A stretch of 38,090 bases of DNA from Bacillota bacterium. Its GTDB lineage: Bacteria > Bacillota > Clostridia > Oscillospirales > Acutalibacteraceae. Position numbers and translations under genes: made by a program. Within the stretch, counting starts at the first letter, position 1. Every line of letters begins with the position of its first letter. Below are positions 16,957 to 25,093 of this stretch, in pieces. The notes under the pieces are model-generated. The model worked only from the letters and a program-made list of their open reading frames with translations. It was not told the DNA's origin and ran no database searches. The DNA lies in assembly GCA_023458755.1 (NCBI GenBank), contig JAEWYE010000010.1, positions 1 through 38,090 of the forward strand, in the 5' to 3' direction.

Positions 16957-17673
16957 ATGAACTTAATTTGTTACTTATCCAACGGATATCCTACCATTGA
17001 AGACAGTATTGAGATAGCCAAGTCTTATGTTGAGGCCGGCTGTGATATGATCGAGATCGATTTTCCATCCCATAATCCATTTTTGGAAAGCGAGTATATT
17101 GCAGGCCGTATGGCAGAAGCTTTGAAAAACTGCGATGATTATGACAAATATATGGAGGGCATGGTTAAGGTAAAAGAACTACTGCCCAATACAAGCTTTA
17201 TTTTGATGGTCTATGAAAACACAGTAGAAGAAATTGGAACCCCAAAATTTATTCAATTTTGTCTCGATAATGATTATCAAGATATTATTCTTGTCGGACT
17301 AAAAGACGAGATCATTAAAAATCAAATCATTGCGAGCGGGTTGCGTGTCAGTTGCTATGTGCAATTCCAAATGGATGAGCAGGAAGTTGAATACGCGCTG
17401 AAATCCAACGGATTTACATATCTTCAGGCTGTAGCCGCACCGAATCAAGCAACAAACGAACATCCTACCCTGAAATCCTGTATTGAGTATCTGCGGGATC
17501 GCGGCCTGAAAAATCCAATTTACTGCGGTGTGGGTGTTCACGCGCCCAAGGATGTCGCAATGGTGAAAGAGGCCGGAGGCGACGGGGCTTTTATCGGCAG
17601 TGCAATTTTAAAACTGCATGACAATAAACCCATGCTGATGCAAAAGATCCGTGAATTCAAGGAAAAATGCTGA
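16957..17673 (+). CDS. TrpA-like (tryptophan synthase alpha family) TIM-barrel lyase
   Basis: A 238-residue protein recognisably related to tryptophan synthase alpha chain, which performs a retro-aldol cleavage of indole-glycerol phosphate. It begins NLICYLSNGYPTIEDSIEIA and has CDMIEIDFPSHNPF in place of the TrpA active-site stretch 'aD.iElGiPFSDPlADGP'. The catalytic Glu is kept (E33) while the position of catalytic Asp is occupied by Glu (E44). Near the C terminus are GVGVHAPKDV and GAFIGSAIL, the phosphate-binding segments. No other trp gene is present, and it is shorter than normal TrpA (about 265), so it is probably not in tryptophan synthesis. It is the last gene before the terminator. 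Confidence 0.85.
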   Translation: MNLICYLSNGYPTIEDSIEIAKSYVEAGCDMIEIDFPSHNPFLESEYIAGRMAEALKNCDDYDKYMEGMVKVKELLPNTSFILMVYENTVEEIGTPKFIQFCLDNDYQDIILVGLKDEIIKNQIIASGLRVSCYVQFQMDEQEVEYALKSNGFTYLQAVAAPNQATNEHPTLKSCIEYLRDRGLKNPIYCGVGVHAPKDVAMVKEAGGDGAFIGSAILKLHDNKPMLMQKIREFKEKC

Positions 17674-17807
17674 TTTTACTGTATTCTCCTCTGCCTTCCT
17701 TATATCTAAAATAACATTACATTTTCATTATTCGTAAGATACTCCTCACACCTGAATCATCTATTTTCCTATTATTCTTATATCACAGGGCAGAGTTGGA
17801 ATAAAAG

Positions 17808-17843
17808 AAACCGGTAAGCGAAATGCAAGCTTACCGGTTTTTT
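17808..17843 (+). terminator. Strong intrinsic terminator closing the nucleoside-type operon
   Basis: AAACCGGTAAGC and GCTTACCGGTTT form a perfect 12-bp stem with a 9-nt loop, followed by T residues, about 135 nt after the last gene. From here to about 18060 I see only a small GCGTTA/TAACGC inverted repeat near 17890 and no gene. Confidence 0.85.
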
Positions 17844-18059
17844 ATGTGATATTTAAAATTAGAATAATTAAAAGACTCAGGTCTACTCTTAGCGTTAGAT
17901 AACGCGAACACACAATTCAACCAATCTTTTCACTTCTGACAAGAATTGTCGAAAGCAATGAAAACAATTCCGGTATACTTTCAACGTAAAAAGTAAAAAT
18001 CCCCTTAATTGATCTTGGTTAATACCAATATAACTTAGGGTAACATTCTGTGTGTAATG

Positions 18060-19480
18060 GCCCTAAAGCCTAAAATTGCTGTTCAAAAAGCACCAAATGG
18101 GTTGCAGCATCCTTAATGGGGATGTGTTGGATGTTGCTGACACTTTTTTGCAGGCGGGCGGCGAACAAATGCAGATTTACATGCAGGATATTTATGCAAA
18201 CTAGCCTTATGAATTCCAAAGTATATCTGAATATTCCGGTAAAGTGAAAACAATTGTTGATCAAACGGTTGCAAAAGGCTATGGCAGTAAAATTGTTTAT
18301 GCTTCTTTCAATGAGCCGGATGGTAATTGGTATGGTGGTCTGGGAAGCAACAGCACTGTACAATCAAATTTCTGTAATGACTGGCTTACGATATATAAAG
18401 TAATTAAGGCAGAAGACTCGAATGCAAGGATAGCAGGTTCGAATCTTGCTTGCTACAGTAAAATGATGATGGATACATTTGTAAAGTTCTGCATGCAGAA
18501 TAATTGTATGCCGGACGTAATTACATGGCATGACTTAGCAGATTGGCAATTTTCAGCTTTTTCTGATGAGTATAATCATTACCGTTCACTGGAACAAACA
18601 TATGGTGTAACTACGCCAAGAGAAATTATAATTAATGAATATGCGGCGCAGTCTGATTGCTCAGCACCAGGAAAACTTGTAAAATGGATTGGCCTTTTTG
18701 AAGACTATAAAGTTTCAGCATGTTTGCCATACTGGCATATTTCCAATAATTTGGATGATATTGCCGCAGATACCAATGAAGCAAACGGCGCTTGGTGGTT
18801 GTACAAATGGTATGGTGACATGTCAGGGGAATCTCTGCCTGTTACACAGCAGAATACAGCACGTACGGCTCTGTATGGTGTGGCATCACTGGATGACAAT
18901 AAAAAAGTCAAATATTGTTTTTGGTGGTGTAAGTGGGCAGAGTTAAATTAACCTTAACAATATTGATCAAATTACATCTTTTAAAGATGCACAGAAGGTT
19001 AATGTAAAATTGGAAGCAACCTATTGGACTGGATATCATGGCGTTGCAGAAGAACCTCGTGTCGTTATGCAGGGAACTTACGCAGTAAAAAATGGAAGTG
19101 TAACAGTTGATATGTCAAATATGGATGCAACTGCTGCATATAATATCACGGTTACCCAGGCATCTGATTCTGATATAGCTGGGGTGGTTTATAATGGTTC
19201 TTGGAGAGAACTGTATGAGGCAGAAAATGTCGATTTGGCAGGAAATGCTCAAATTGTGAATGATCCGGATGGAAACTTTGCATGCTCCGGCAGAAAGCAA
19301 GTACAGTCTTTGAACTCATTGGGTGACTCTGTAAAATTCAGTGTTACGGTTCCTCAAAGCGGCTATTACAAATATGATATATGGCGCGACAACAGGGAAT
19401 AATACGAAAGATCCTTCCCAAAACAGTCCCTTGACTGCTATTCAAACCCTATCAATTGATGGGGGGCCCCTTCACAAATG
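18060..19480 (+). pseudogene. Decayed clan-A glycoside hydrolase with CBM6/35-like module
   Basis: Homology runs through several frames and is interrupted repeatedly. A frameshift near 18113 separates PKIAVQKAPNGLQHP from NGDVLDVADTFLQAGG. An in-frame TAG at 18202 replaces what was probably Trp. From 18244 to 18951 an open stretch contains IVYASFNEPDGNWYGG (acid/base NEP motif) and REIIINEYAAQ (candidate nucleophile Glu). A second frameshift lies near 18910, a stop at 18944, and from 19010 a beta-rich part with YEAENVDLAGNAQIV and VPQSGYYKYDIWR resembles CBM6/35. A further frameshift follows near 19391. The N terminus and signal peptide are missing. The GH family (GH39-like or another clan-A family) is not certain. 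Confidence 0.75.
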
Positions 19481-19483
19481 ATA

Positions 19484-19581
19484 TTAAGGCTATATTTATG
19501 GCAGTCAATTTGACAGTATAAGCATTTTACAGAACGGGAAGCATTTAACGCTATGACCCACAAACGAGTAGCTTTGGGAAC
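19484..19581 (+). repeat. 98-bp direct repeat, copy 1 (partner at 33967-34064)
   Basis: The stretch from TTAAGGCTATATTT to GCTTTGGGAAC matches 33967-34064 in the same orientation with four mismatches in 98 positions and no gaps. Flanking bases differ on both sides. A short plus-strand reading, QYKHFTEREAFNAMTHKR, is shared by both copies and vaguely recalls an IS30-type transposase start, but I cannot assign it. The rest of 19582-19742 holds no gene. Confidence 0.85.
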
Positions 19582-19742
19582 GATTGGCATATTCCATATC
19601 TTAAAATTGCTTATGATTCATTTCTCGTTTCATCCGTAGCTGCTGTTACTTGTATTTTAACACATCTACAACAATAACATCATTAAATCACTACTATCCT
19701 AACATACTATAATCTGTAAATCTCTTTTTAAATTTGTCTTCT

Positions 19743-20432
19743 TTAGGTATTTTCAAGTCTATTACCTTCAACTGGCAGAAATTTATTCCAATCAAATCTG
19801 ACTGCATTCAAAAATGCCTTTGCTATAATCATATGCCCGACAATATCAGGGTGTATTCTGTCCCAAGTAATGGATGCAGAATAAGAATACTGTAGATAGG
19901 AGTCAAATGCAGCCTGTAAATCAATACACATTACATGATTCCTCTTTGCAACTTTTTTAACAATGGTGCCATATTCATCCATCTTTGCCCGCATAGGATC
20001 TTTACAATTTGGTTCCATAAAGAATGGCGTCATCAGTATTAAGCCGACTACTTTTGAAACGGTATCTTCCACAAGGCTGTTCAATGTGGTTTCATATTCA
20101 TCAGGATAAACATGGGATTCGGTGATTAAAGGAGTGTCGAATTGACGCCAAACATCGTTAATGCCGATGTGGATAACAAGCCAGTCTGGATTTAAGTTTA
20201 CAACGTCGGTGTCCCACCTATTTTTTAAATCTCTTACGGTGTTACCGCCTGTGCCCATGTTTATTACACGAATTTTAGATTGCGGAGAGGCTGTTTTTAA
20301 AAATGCGTCGATCAAAGCAATATAACTTTTGCCGATCCCTCCAAACAGGCCCTCTCCAATAGGCCTAGCGCGTTCAAAATCTGAGATGGAATCACCTATA
20401 AAAACGAGTTTGCTGTTGTTTTGAATGATCAT
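19743..20432 (-). CDS. SGNH/GDSL-family hydrolase (esterase)
   Basis: A 229-residue cytoplasmic-looking SGNH hydrolase with no signal peptide. Block I is LVFIGDSISDFER with nucleophile S15, block II has MGTGGNTVRDL, block III is HIGINDVWRQF, and the catalytic Asp/His pair lies in WDRIHPDIVGH near the C terminus. I start it at 20432 behind AAGGAG; the frame extends upstream to 20549 without family resemblance. Members near glycoside hydrolases often remove acetyl groups from sugars. Beside the mannan genes, deacetylation of imported oligosaccharides is a reasonable guess. Confidence 0.87.
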   Translation of the reverse strand: MIIQNNSKLVFIGDSISDFERARPIGEGLFGGIGKSYIALIDAFLKTASPQSKIRVINMGTGGNTVRDLKNRWDTDVVNLNPDWLVIHIGINDVWRQFDTPLITESHVYPDEYETTLNSLVEDTVSKVVGLILMTPFFMEPNCKDPMRAKMDEYGTIVKKVAKRNHVMCIDLQAAFDSYLQYSYSASITWDRIHPDIVGHMIIAKAFLNAVRFDWNKFLPVEGNRLENT

Positions 20433-20509
20433 GATTGTCAGACTCCTTCTAATTAGTTGTTCCTTTTGCTTTTGATAAGTTGTTGCGCTTAAGATGTTGC
20501 ATGCAAAAC

Positions 20510-20677
20510 TCATGAGCTCTTTACGGCAACGCTCTTTTTTACTGGACATGTAGAGTGGAATCTTATAATCAGAACGATGGACGCCAAAATTAGCAGAGAG
20601 CCTACCGCTTTATGTAACCTAATTGTTTCATTCAGAAATACTTTAACATACCATACTGGTAACCGGCTCAAATAAGC
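20510..20677 (-). pseudogene. EamA/DMT-type transporter C-terminal remnant
   Basis: On the minus strand LFEPVTSMV, then after a frameshift FLNETIRLHKAVGSLLILAS and a hydrophobic tail, resemble the last two helices of an EamA drug/metabolite transporter ('P......lflgE.l....l.Ga.lIl.G'). The frame ends with TGA at 20510. Everything upstream of the final helices is gone. Short and broken, so the call is tentative. Confidence 0.4.
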
Positions 20678-20741
20678 AAAAGATGAATATTTTCACGTTC
20701 TATCATAGCATACGATATATCGCTTTTTGTATAAGAAATAG

Positions 20742-20769
20742 GGCTGCCTTTTTATTACAAAAGACAGCC
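20742..20769 (-). terminator. Hairpin downstream of the GH76 gene
   Basis: GGCTG-C-CTTTT and AAAAG-A-CAGCC pair over 10 bp with one mismatch and a 6-nt loop. It lies 30 nt beyond the mannanase stop on the minus strand. The following T content is modest, so it is a plausible but weak terminator. Confidence 0.45.
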
Positions 20770-20798
20770 ACTTTTGCTATGCCAGAATAAATTTAAAA

Positions 20799-22472
20799 TT
20801 AAAATATTTTTACAGACGACATTTTATCGTTGCACGATGAACCAACATTATGTGTGCCACGGTTAAAACTCCAAGAATCCCCAGTGAAATTGTCGCCGTC
20901 GTATACGATCACATTCCACCCCTCCGGAACAGCTAGTGAAGTTGTCCAGTTTTGCGGTATACCCATTGCAAGAAGATCTTGTGCTGTATAACTTCCCTTG
21001 CTTAATGTGACATTCTTTCCTTGAAAATAATCATTTTCATAGAATGTGGCACCGTTTTTGTAATAGATGATACAGGAACGCATTTGATCATTTTCTTCAT
21101 TCCCAACATTGACACAATCAGAAGTATGTTCCCACATTTTGCCACTAAAATTATCTTCACTGAACACTTGCAAAACACAATTAGCCGGAATTTTACAGGA
21201 AGTCATCCAATTTTGTGGTACTCCGGCAGCAGTCAGCGCTTCAGCAGTGTATCGTCCGGGAGTTAGGGAAATATCGGTTCCACCATAATTGTCGTTTTGA
21301 TATACGGTAACCTGTGGAGTTGTAAGTGCTTGTTTATTTTCCGTCTCATCTGCGGAAAATACCTGCATAAAGGCTGGCCCGCTACAAGCTTCGTAAGACT
21401 GTATCATACCACTGGAGCAATTGACGGTATAATCTCGATATGTTAGATTTCGTTCCGAATCCCGATGCGTCCATGCTGCATTTGTATTTTTGTAAATCCA
21501 GGAAAGCCATTGGGGTTGGTTACAGTCGTAAACCAGAATCCCCATATAGTGAGCGAAAATTGCTTTCATACAGCCCTGTTCATTCCAATCTCCCTCAGCA
21601 GGAAGAATACCATCACTGTTGCACATTTGTGTCTGCGTGTATTGGGCGGCAAGATTTGCGTCCTTTAAATAGGATTCGTCTTTTGTCGCTAAATAGAGCA
21701 TGGAAGCTGCACCAATCATAGTTCCTTGATTATAGGTGTAATTGGTCCAGTCAACTTCGCCCTGATCGGAAACCAAATCAGGCACACTTCCAGTTACTGG
21801 GTTAAAAAGATGAATTCTCGCCCAACTGTAAATGTTTTCTGCAATGTTTAAATAACGCGTATCTTTCGTGATTGAGTACAGTTGCATGGCAGCTATGATT
21901 GTTGGATAGTTGATGCAGGAACTTTTGTGACCTTTGCCTTTACCGTCACTTCCGAATCCCCAGTATACTCCTCCACCCACCGAATCATATGCGCGGCTGT
22001 AAACATTTTCAAACCCAGCCTTCGCAGTTGTCAGACAATTTGTATTGCCTGTTAATTGATAGGCACGCGACATGGAAATAATCCACCACATCAAATCATC
22101 GAATACGAACCAAACTTTTTGGTTGTTCCAATCATACTGTCCGTATTGATCATAACCTCCCTGATAAATGTTATTGCTGAGATTAAGATATTCGGTATTC
22201 CCGGTACGTTTATATGCATCCAAAACCATATTCCAAAAGATAGCATGAGTCCAAATTGCAGCTATGCCGCCGTGATCGGTATTGTTCCAATATAGTTTTG
22301 TATCTGGATTATAGCAGTATGTTTGAAATGCATGCATAGCTTCATCAGCTGCAGTAGCTGTATACGCTTTTGCGGTAGTGCCCGTACAAGAAGAGGTCAT
22401 TAGCGTGAATATTAATGAAAGCGTCAGGAAAAAGGACAGTGCTCTTTTTAAATAATGTCTTTTAACATACAT
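20799..22472 (-). CDS. Secreted GH76 endo-alpha-1,6-mannanase with two beta-gamma-crystallin domains
   Basis: A 557-residue exported enzyme. A signal peptide with a long hydrophobic core ends near AKAY (about residue 37). Residues about 40-370 match GH76: VWFVFDDLMWWI carries the twin catalytic Asp (125-126), with NYTYNQGTMIGAASMLY and CSGMIQSYEA-like helices of the (alpha/alpha)6 barrel. The C-terminal about 170 residues are two beta-gamma-crystallin-type domains (VTVYQNDNYGG..., ATFYENDYFQG...). Each ends with a putative calcium motif: NDQMRS in the first, a perfect (N/D)(N/D)xx(S/T)S as NDKMSS in the second. It would cut the alpha-1,6 backbone of yeast-type mannan outside the cell. Start chosen at the ATG behind GAGG. 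Confidence 0.9.
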   Translation of the reverse strand: MYVKRHYLKRALSFFLTLSLIFTLMTSSCTGTTAKAYTATAADEAMHAFQTYCYNPDTKLYWNNTDHGGIAAIWTHAIFWNMVLDAYKRTGNTEYLNLSNNIYQGGYDQYGQYDWNNQKVWFVFDDLMWWIISMSRAYQLTGNTNCLTTAKAGFENVYSRAYDSVGGGVYWGFGSDGKGKGHKSSCINYPTIIAAMQLYSITKDTRYLNIAENIYSWARIHLFNPVTGSVPDLVSDQGEVDWTNYTYNQGTMIGAASMLYLATKDESYLKDANLAAQYTQTQMCNSDGILPAEGDWNEQGCMKAIFAHYMGILVYDCNQPQWLSWIYKNTNAAWTHRDSERNLTYRDYTVNCSSGMIQSYEACSGPAFMQVFSADETENKQALTTPQVTVYQNDNYGGTDISLTPGRYTAEALTAAGVPQNWMTSCKIPANCVLQVFSEDNFSGKMWEHTSDCVNVGNEENDQMRSCIIYYKNGATFYENDYFQGKNVTLSKGSYTAQDLLAMGIPQNWTTSLAVPEGWNVIVYDGDNFTGDSWSFNRGTHNVGSSCNDKMSSVKIF

Positions 22473-22706
22473 AATCAATCATCCTCAATTCAAAATTAAT
22501 AGAAATATCACATGGTTACGTCAGTGCTAGAATGTCATATTGCATCACCCGGCTTTCTAAAATCACATGAATGAATTGATACTGGCAAACAGCAAGATTA
22601 GCTGATAAACCCAAACTCTCTTGACGGTTTATAGTTTCTGGAGTAATATAATGTGCGATTAGATACCGATACAATAGAAGAATAAATGGTTATATGGGAG
22701 GATAAT

Positions 22707-23606
22707 ATGCTGATAGACCAAATTGAAACAAAGGCACATGAACTCGGAATCAATATGTATGCAATCTGCCAACTTGAAAATGGAGTTTACTTTTCAAGAA
22801 GGCTGCAGGAAGCAAATGAGAAAAATAATGTTTACTCAGTATCAAAAAGTATTACATCTTTAATTACCGGAATATTGGCAGATCAAAATGCTGTTGATTT
22901 GTATGAGGAAAGTGTATGGGATATTTTTAAATATTCAGGGCTTGTAATCCCGGCACAGTGGAAAGGTGTAAAGCTTGTTCATTTGCTGACTCATACAACA
23001 GGATATGGAAAAGACTGTTTGGATATTGATCAGGAAGATACTACCGCTTTAGAAAACCAGGATTTCATAAAAGTCACGTTGAATCAGCCTCTTACATACC
23101 GTCCGGGAGAGAGAATGGTTTACTGTGATGCAAATTACTATTTGCTTTCAAGGGTTATTTCGCAGAAAACAAACCGGATGCTGCAGGACTTGGCCCGTGA
23201 TTGGCTGTTTGCGCCGCTTGGCATTATAGGAGCGGCATGGGCAACTTGTCCAAGTGGATATGCAATGGGTGCCACTGGCTTATTCTTAAGTGCTTACGAT
23301 ATGGCAAGGCTTGGTGAATTGTTATTAAACCAAGGTTGGTGGAATGGCAAACAGCTTATACCGGAACGGTGGATTTACGAAATGACGCAAAAACACACGG
23401 CACCGGATCTATCTGTACGTGACAGTTATGGCTATGGCTTTTGGATACGCAGCGATACCAAAGCCTTTATGGCAAACGGGATGCTGGGACAGCTGATTTT
23501 TGTTTCACCGAAAAAGAAACGCGTGATCGCATGGCAATCCTGTACACATAGCGAAAAGATTGGGGAACTGACCGATTGGCTGGTTCAGTGGGATAACGAA
23601 AGCTGA
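22707..23606 (+). CDS. Serine hydrolase of the beta-lactamase (class C)/esterase family
   Basis: A 299-residue beta-lactamase-fold hydrolase with no signal peptide, so probably cytoplasmic. The nucleophile motif S44-V-S-K47 is in VYSVSKSITSL, and HLLTHTTGY follows as usual. The Tyr motif appears as VYCDANYYLLSRVI, with Asp where YxN has Asn. The late KTG-type box is not clear. Such proteins outside antibiotic resistance are typically esterases or peptidases of unknown substrate. GGGAGGA precedes the ATG at 22707. It is divergent from the mannanase gene. I infer a role within the mannan locus only from position. Confidence 0.87.
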   Translation: MLIDQIETKAHELGINMYAICQLENGVYFSRRLQEANEKNNVYSVSKSITSLITGILADQNAVDLYEESVWDIFKYSGLVIPAQWKGVKLVHLLTHTTGYGKDCLDIDQEDTTALENQDFIKVTLNQPLTYRPGERMVYCDANYYLLSRVISQKTNRMLQDLARDWLFAPLGIIGAAWATCPSGYAMGATGLFLSAYDMARLGELLLNQGWWNGKQLIPERWIYEMTQKHTAPDLSVRDSYGYGFWIRSDTKAFMANGMLGQLIFVSPKKKRVIAWQSCTHSEKIGELTDWLVQWDNES

Positions 23607-23609
23607 ATT

Positions 23610-23650
23610 AAGGAGCACGGGCGGTTTTATATCGTCTGCGCTCCTTGTTT
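23610..23650 (+). terminator. Terminator after the serine hydrolase
   Basis: AAGGAGC (23610-23616) and GCTCCTT (23640-23646) pair, with further GC pairing inside, followed by GTTT. It lies directly after the stop codon. The 13-bp unit TTTATAATCTGAG is then repeated in tandem just beyond it. Confidence 0.55.
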
Positions 23651-23694
23651 ATAATCTGAGTTTATAATCTGAGTCATAGGCTTAAAAGCCTTAT

Positions 23695-24978
23695 TCAAAC
23701 TTTAAAATCCGAAGTGAATAATTTTTCCAGCAGAGAGGCAAACAGTGTATTAGCCCATGCGAACCAAGGACGTGAATAATGCTCTGGTACATCAGGGTCA
23801 AAAGATTCATGCATTTGGTTGGTTCCGGAGTGTGTATTTGCAAGCATAGTGAGGCAGTGCAGAATTTCTTTTGTGCTTTGCGAGGTTAAAGCTTGCAAAA
23901 TAATAGCGATTGGCCAAACGTAGCCTGCTTCGGTGTGCGGACTTCCAATACCGCTCGCAAATTTACCTTGATAAAAATAAGGATTGTCAGCTGAAAGAAT
24001 AAAACGGCGTGTGTTCTGGTAGATTTCTTCGTCAGAATTGCAATATCCAAAATATGGTATGGAAAGCAGACTTGGTGAGTTGGCGTCGTCCATCAGGTTA
24101 TAATGTCCCATACCGTCCGTTTCATAAGCGTAAATATTGCCGTATTTTGGGTGCGATATAATGGCGTATTCTTGAATGCCGATGTTAATGGCTTTTTTTA
24201 GCGCAAGGCATTGATCGGACAGTATGGAGTCGTTGTATACAGCCATACAGATTTCAGAGGCTTTTTCAAGTGCCACACATGCCATCATGTTTGCGGGAAC
24301 CAGGTAGCCGTATTCACAGCGGTCATCCGAGGGGCGAAATCCGGACCATGTCATGCCGGTTGGCTTAACGGGCGAGCCTTTACCGTGATTTGAGAGTGTA
24401 TCAGTAAGGGCACAATTGAGTCGCTCAAAGAGGTAAGGTGAGCGGCTATGATCCTGCTCATATGTGAAAACGGATACGATTTTTTGAAGTGCAGTATGAA
24501 ATTCCGCTGAAAAAGCTGTAATGTATCCCGTTTCTTTCCAGTATTGGTGAGCCAAATAAATGGGAGCGCAGAGCGAATCTACCTCATATTTTCGTTCCCA
24601 AACCATATCGTTTTGCAGTGTAATATCTTTTGCGCCGTTGCCGTTTGCAGAAGCGTTAAAAGCGTTTGCATATGGATCGATACAAACGCATTCGGCCTGA
24701 GTTTGTATTACACCTTCCAACAGCTTACGAAGTTTGGCGTCTTTTTTTGCAAATGGAATATAGTTTGTGACCTGTGCGGCTGAGTCTCGAAGCCACATGG
24801 CAGGAATATCACCGGTAATTACAAAAGTATGTTTTTCATCCAAAGATTGGACGGTTGTGGCGATTGTGCTCAAAAAACAGGGCTTTGCTAACGATGCTAA
24901 AGAGGGAAAATTCTTTTCACAATAACTTGTCAGTATGTTTGCATGTTCAAGCAGCACAGGCGGAATGTGGTTGTACAT
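23695..24978 (-). CDS. GH125 exo-alpha-1,6-mannosidase
   Basis: A 427-residue intracellular glycoside hydrolase of family GH125 (metal-independent exo-alpha-1,6-mannosidase). Family hallmarks are TGDIPAMWLRDSAAQVTNYI (55-74), RKYEVDSLCAPIYLA, GMTWSGFRPSDDRCEYGYLV and, near the end, GSPHTEAGYVWP and QMHESFD. No signal peptide is present, so it acts on oligosaccharides after import. It removes terminal alpha-1,6-linked mannose, complementing the secreted GH76 endo-enzyme and the GH38 enzyme encoded to the right. It lies downstream of the regulator gene on the same strand, separated by 115 nt, and may be co-transcribed with it. Confidence 0.93.
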   Translation of the reverse strand: MYNHIPPVLLEHANILTSYCEKNFPSLASLAKPCFLSTIATTVQSLDEKHTFVITGDIPAMWLRDSAAQVTNYIPFAKKDAKLRKLLEGVIQTQAECVCIDPYANAFNASANGNGAKDITLQNDMVWERKYEVDSLCAPIYLAHQYWKETGYITAFSAEFHTALQKIVSVFTYEQDHSRSPYLFERLNCALTDTLSNHGKGSPVKPTGMTWSGFRPSDDRCEYGYLVPANMMACVALEKASEICMAVYNDSILSDQCLALKKAINIGIQEYAIISHPKYGNIYAYETDGMGHYNLMDDANSPSLLSIPYFGYCNSDEEIYQNTRRFILSADNPYFYQGKFASGIGSPHTEAGYVWPIAIILQALTSQSTKEILHCLTMLANTHSGTNQMHESFDPDVPEHYSRPWFAWANTLFASLLEKLFTSDFKV

Positions 24979-25093
24979 TGTTTACTATCCCCTTTTAAAT
25001 GGATAATGCTTGTCGAGACTTTTGATAGGTGGTACATGTGTTTTTTGCATCGGATTATCGTTCGGCAGGCTTTTTGTTGTGCATTAACCGTTT

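Noticed and set aside
16957..17673. Tryptophan biosynthesis gene trpA
   Set aside because: No trpB or other trp gene is nearby, the protein is short, the catalytic Asp position holds Glu, and the gene closes a nucleoside-uptake operon.
22621..22652. TTGACG ... TATAAT ahead of the serine hydrolase
   Set aside because: The spacing is 20 bp, too long for a good sigma-A promoter, so I did not list it.
23676..23691. AGGCTTAAAAGCCT inverted repeat beside the GH125 stop
   Set aside because: Six-bp stem with no T-run on the gene's strand; too weak to call a terminator.
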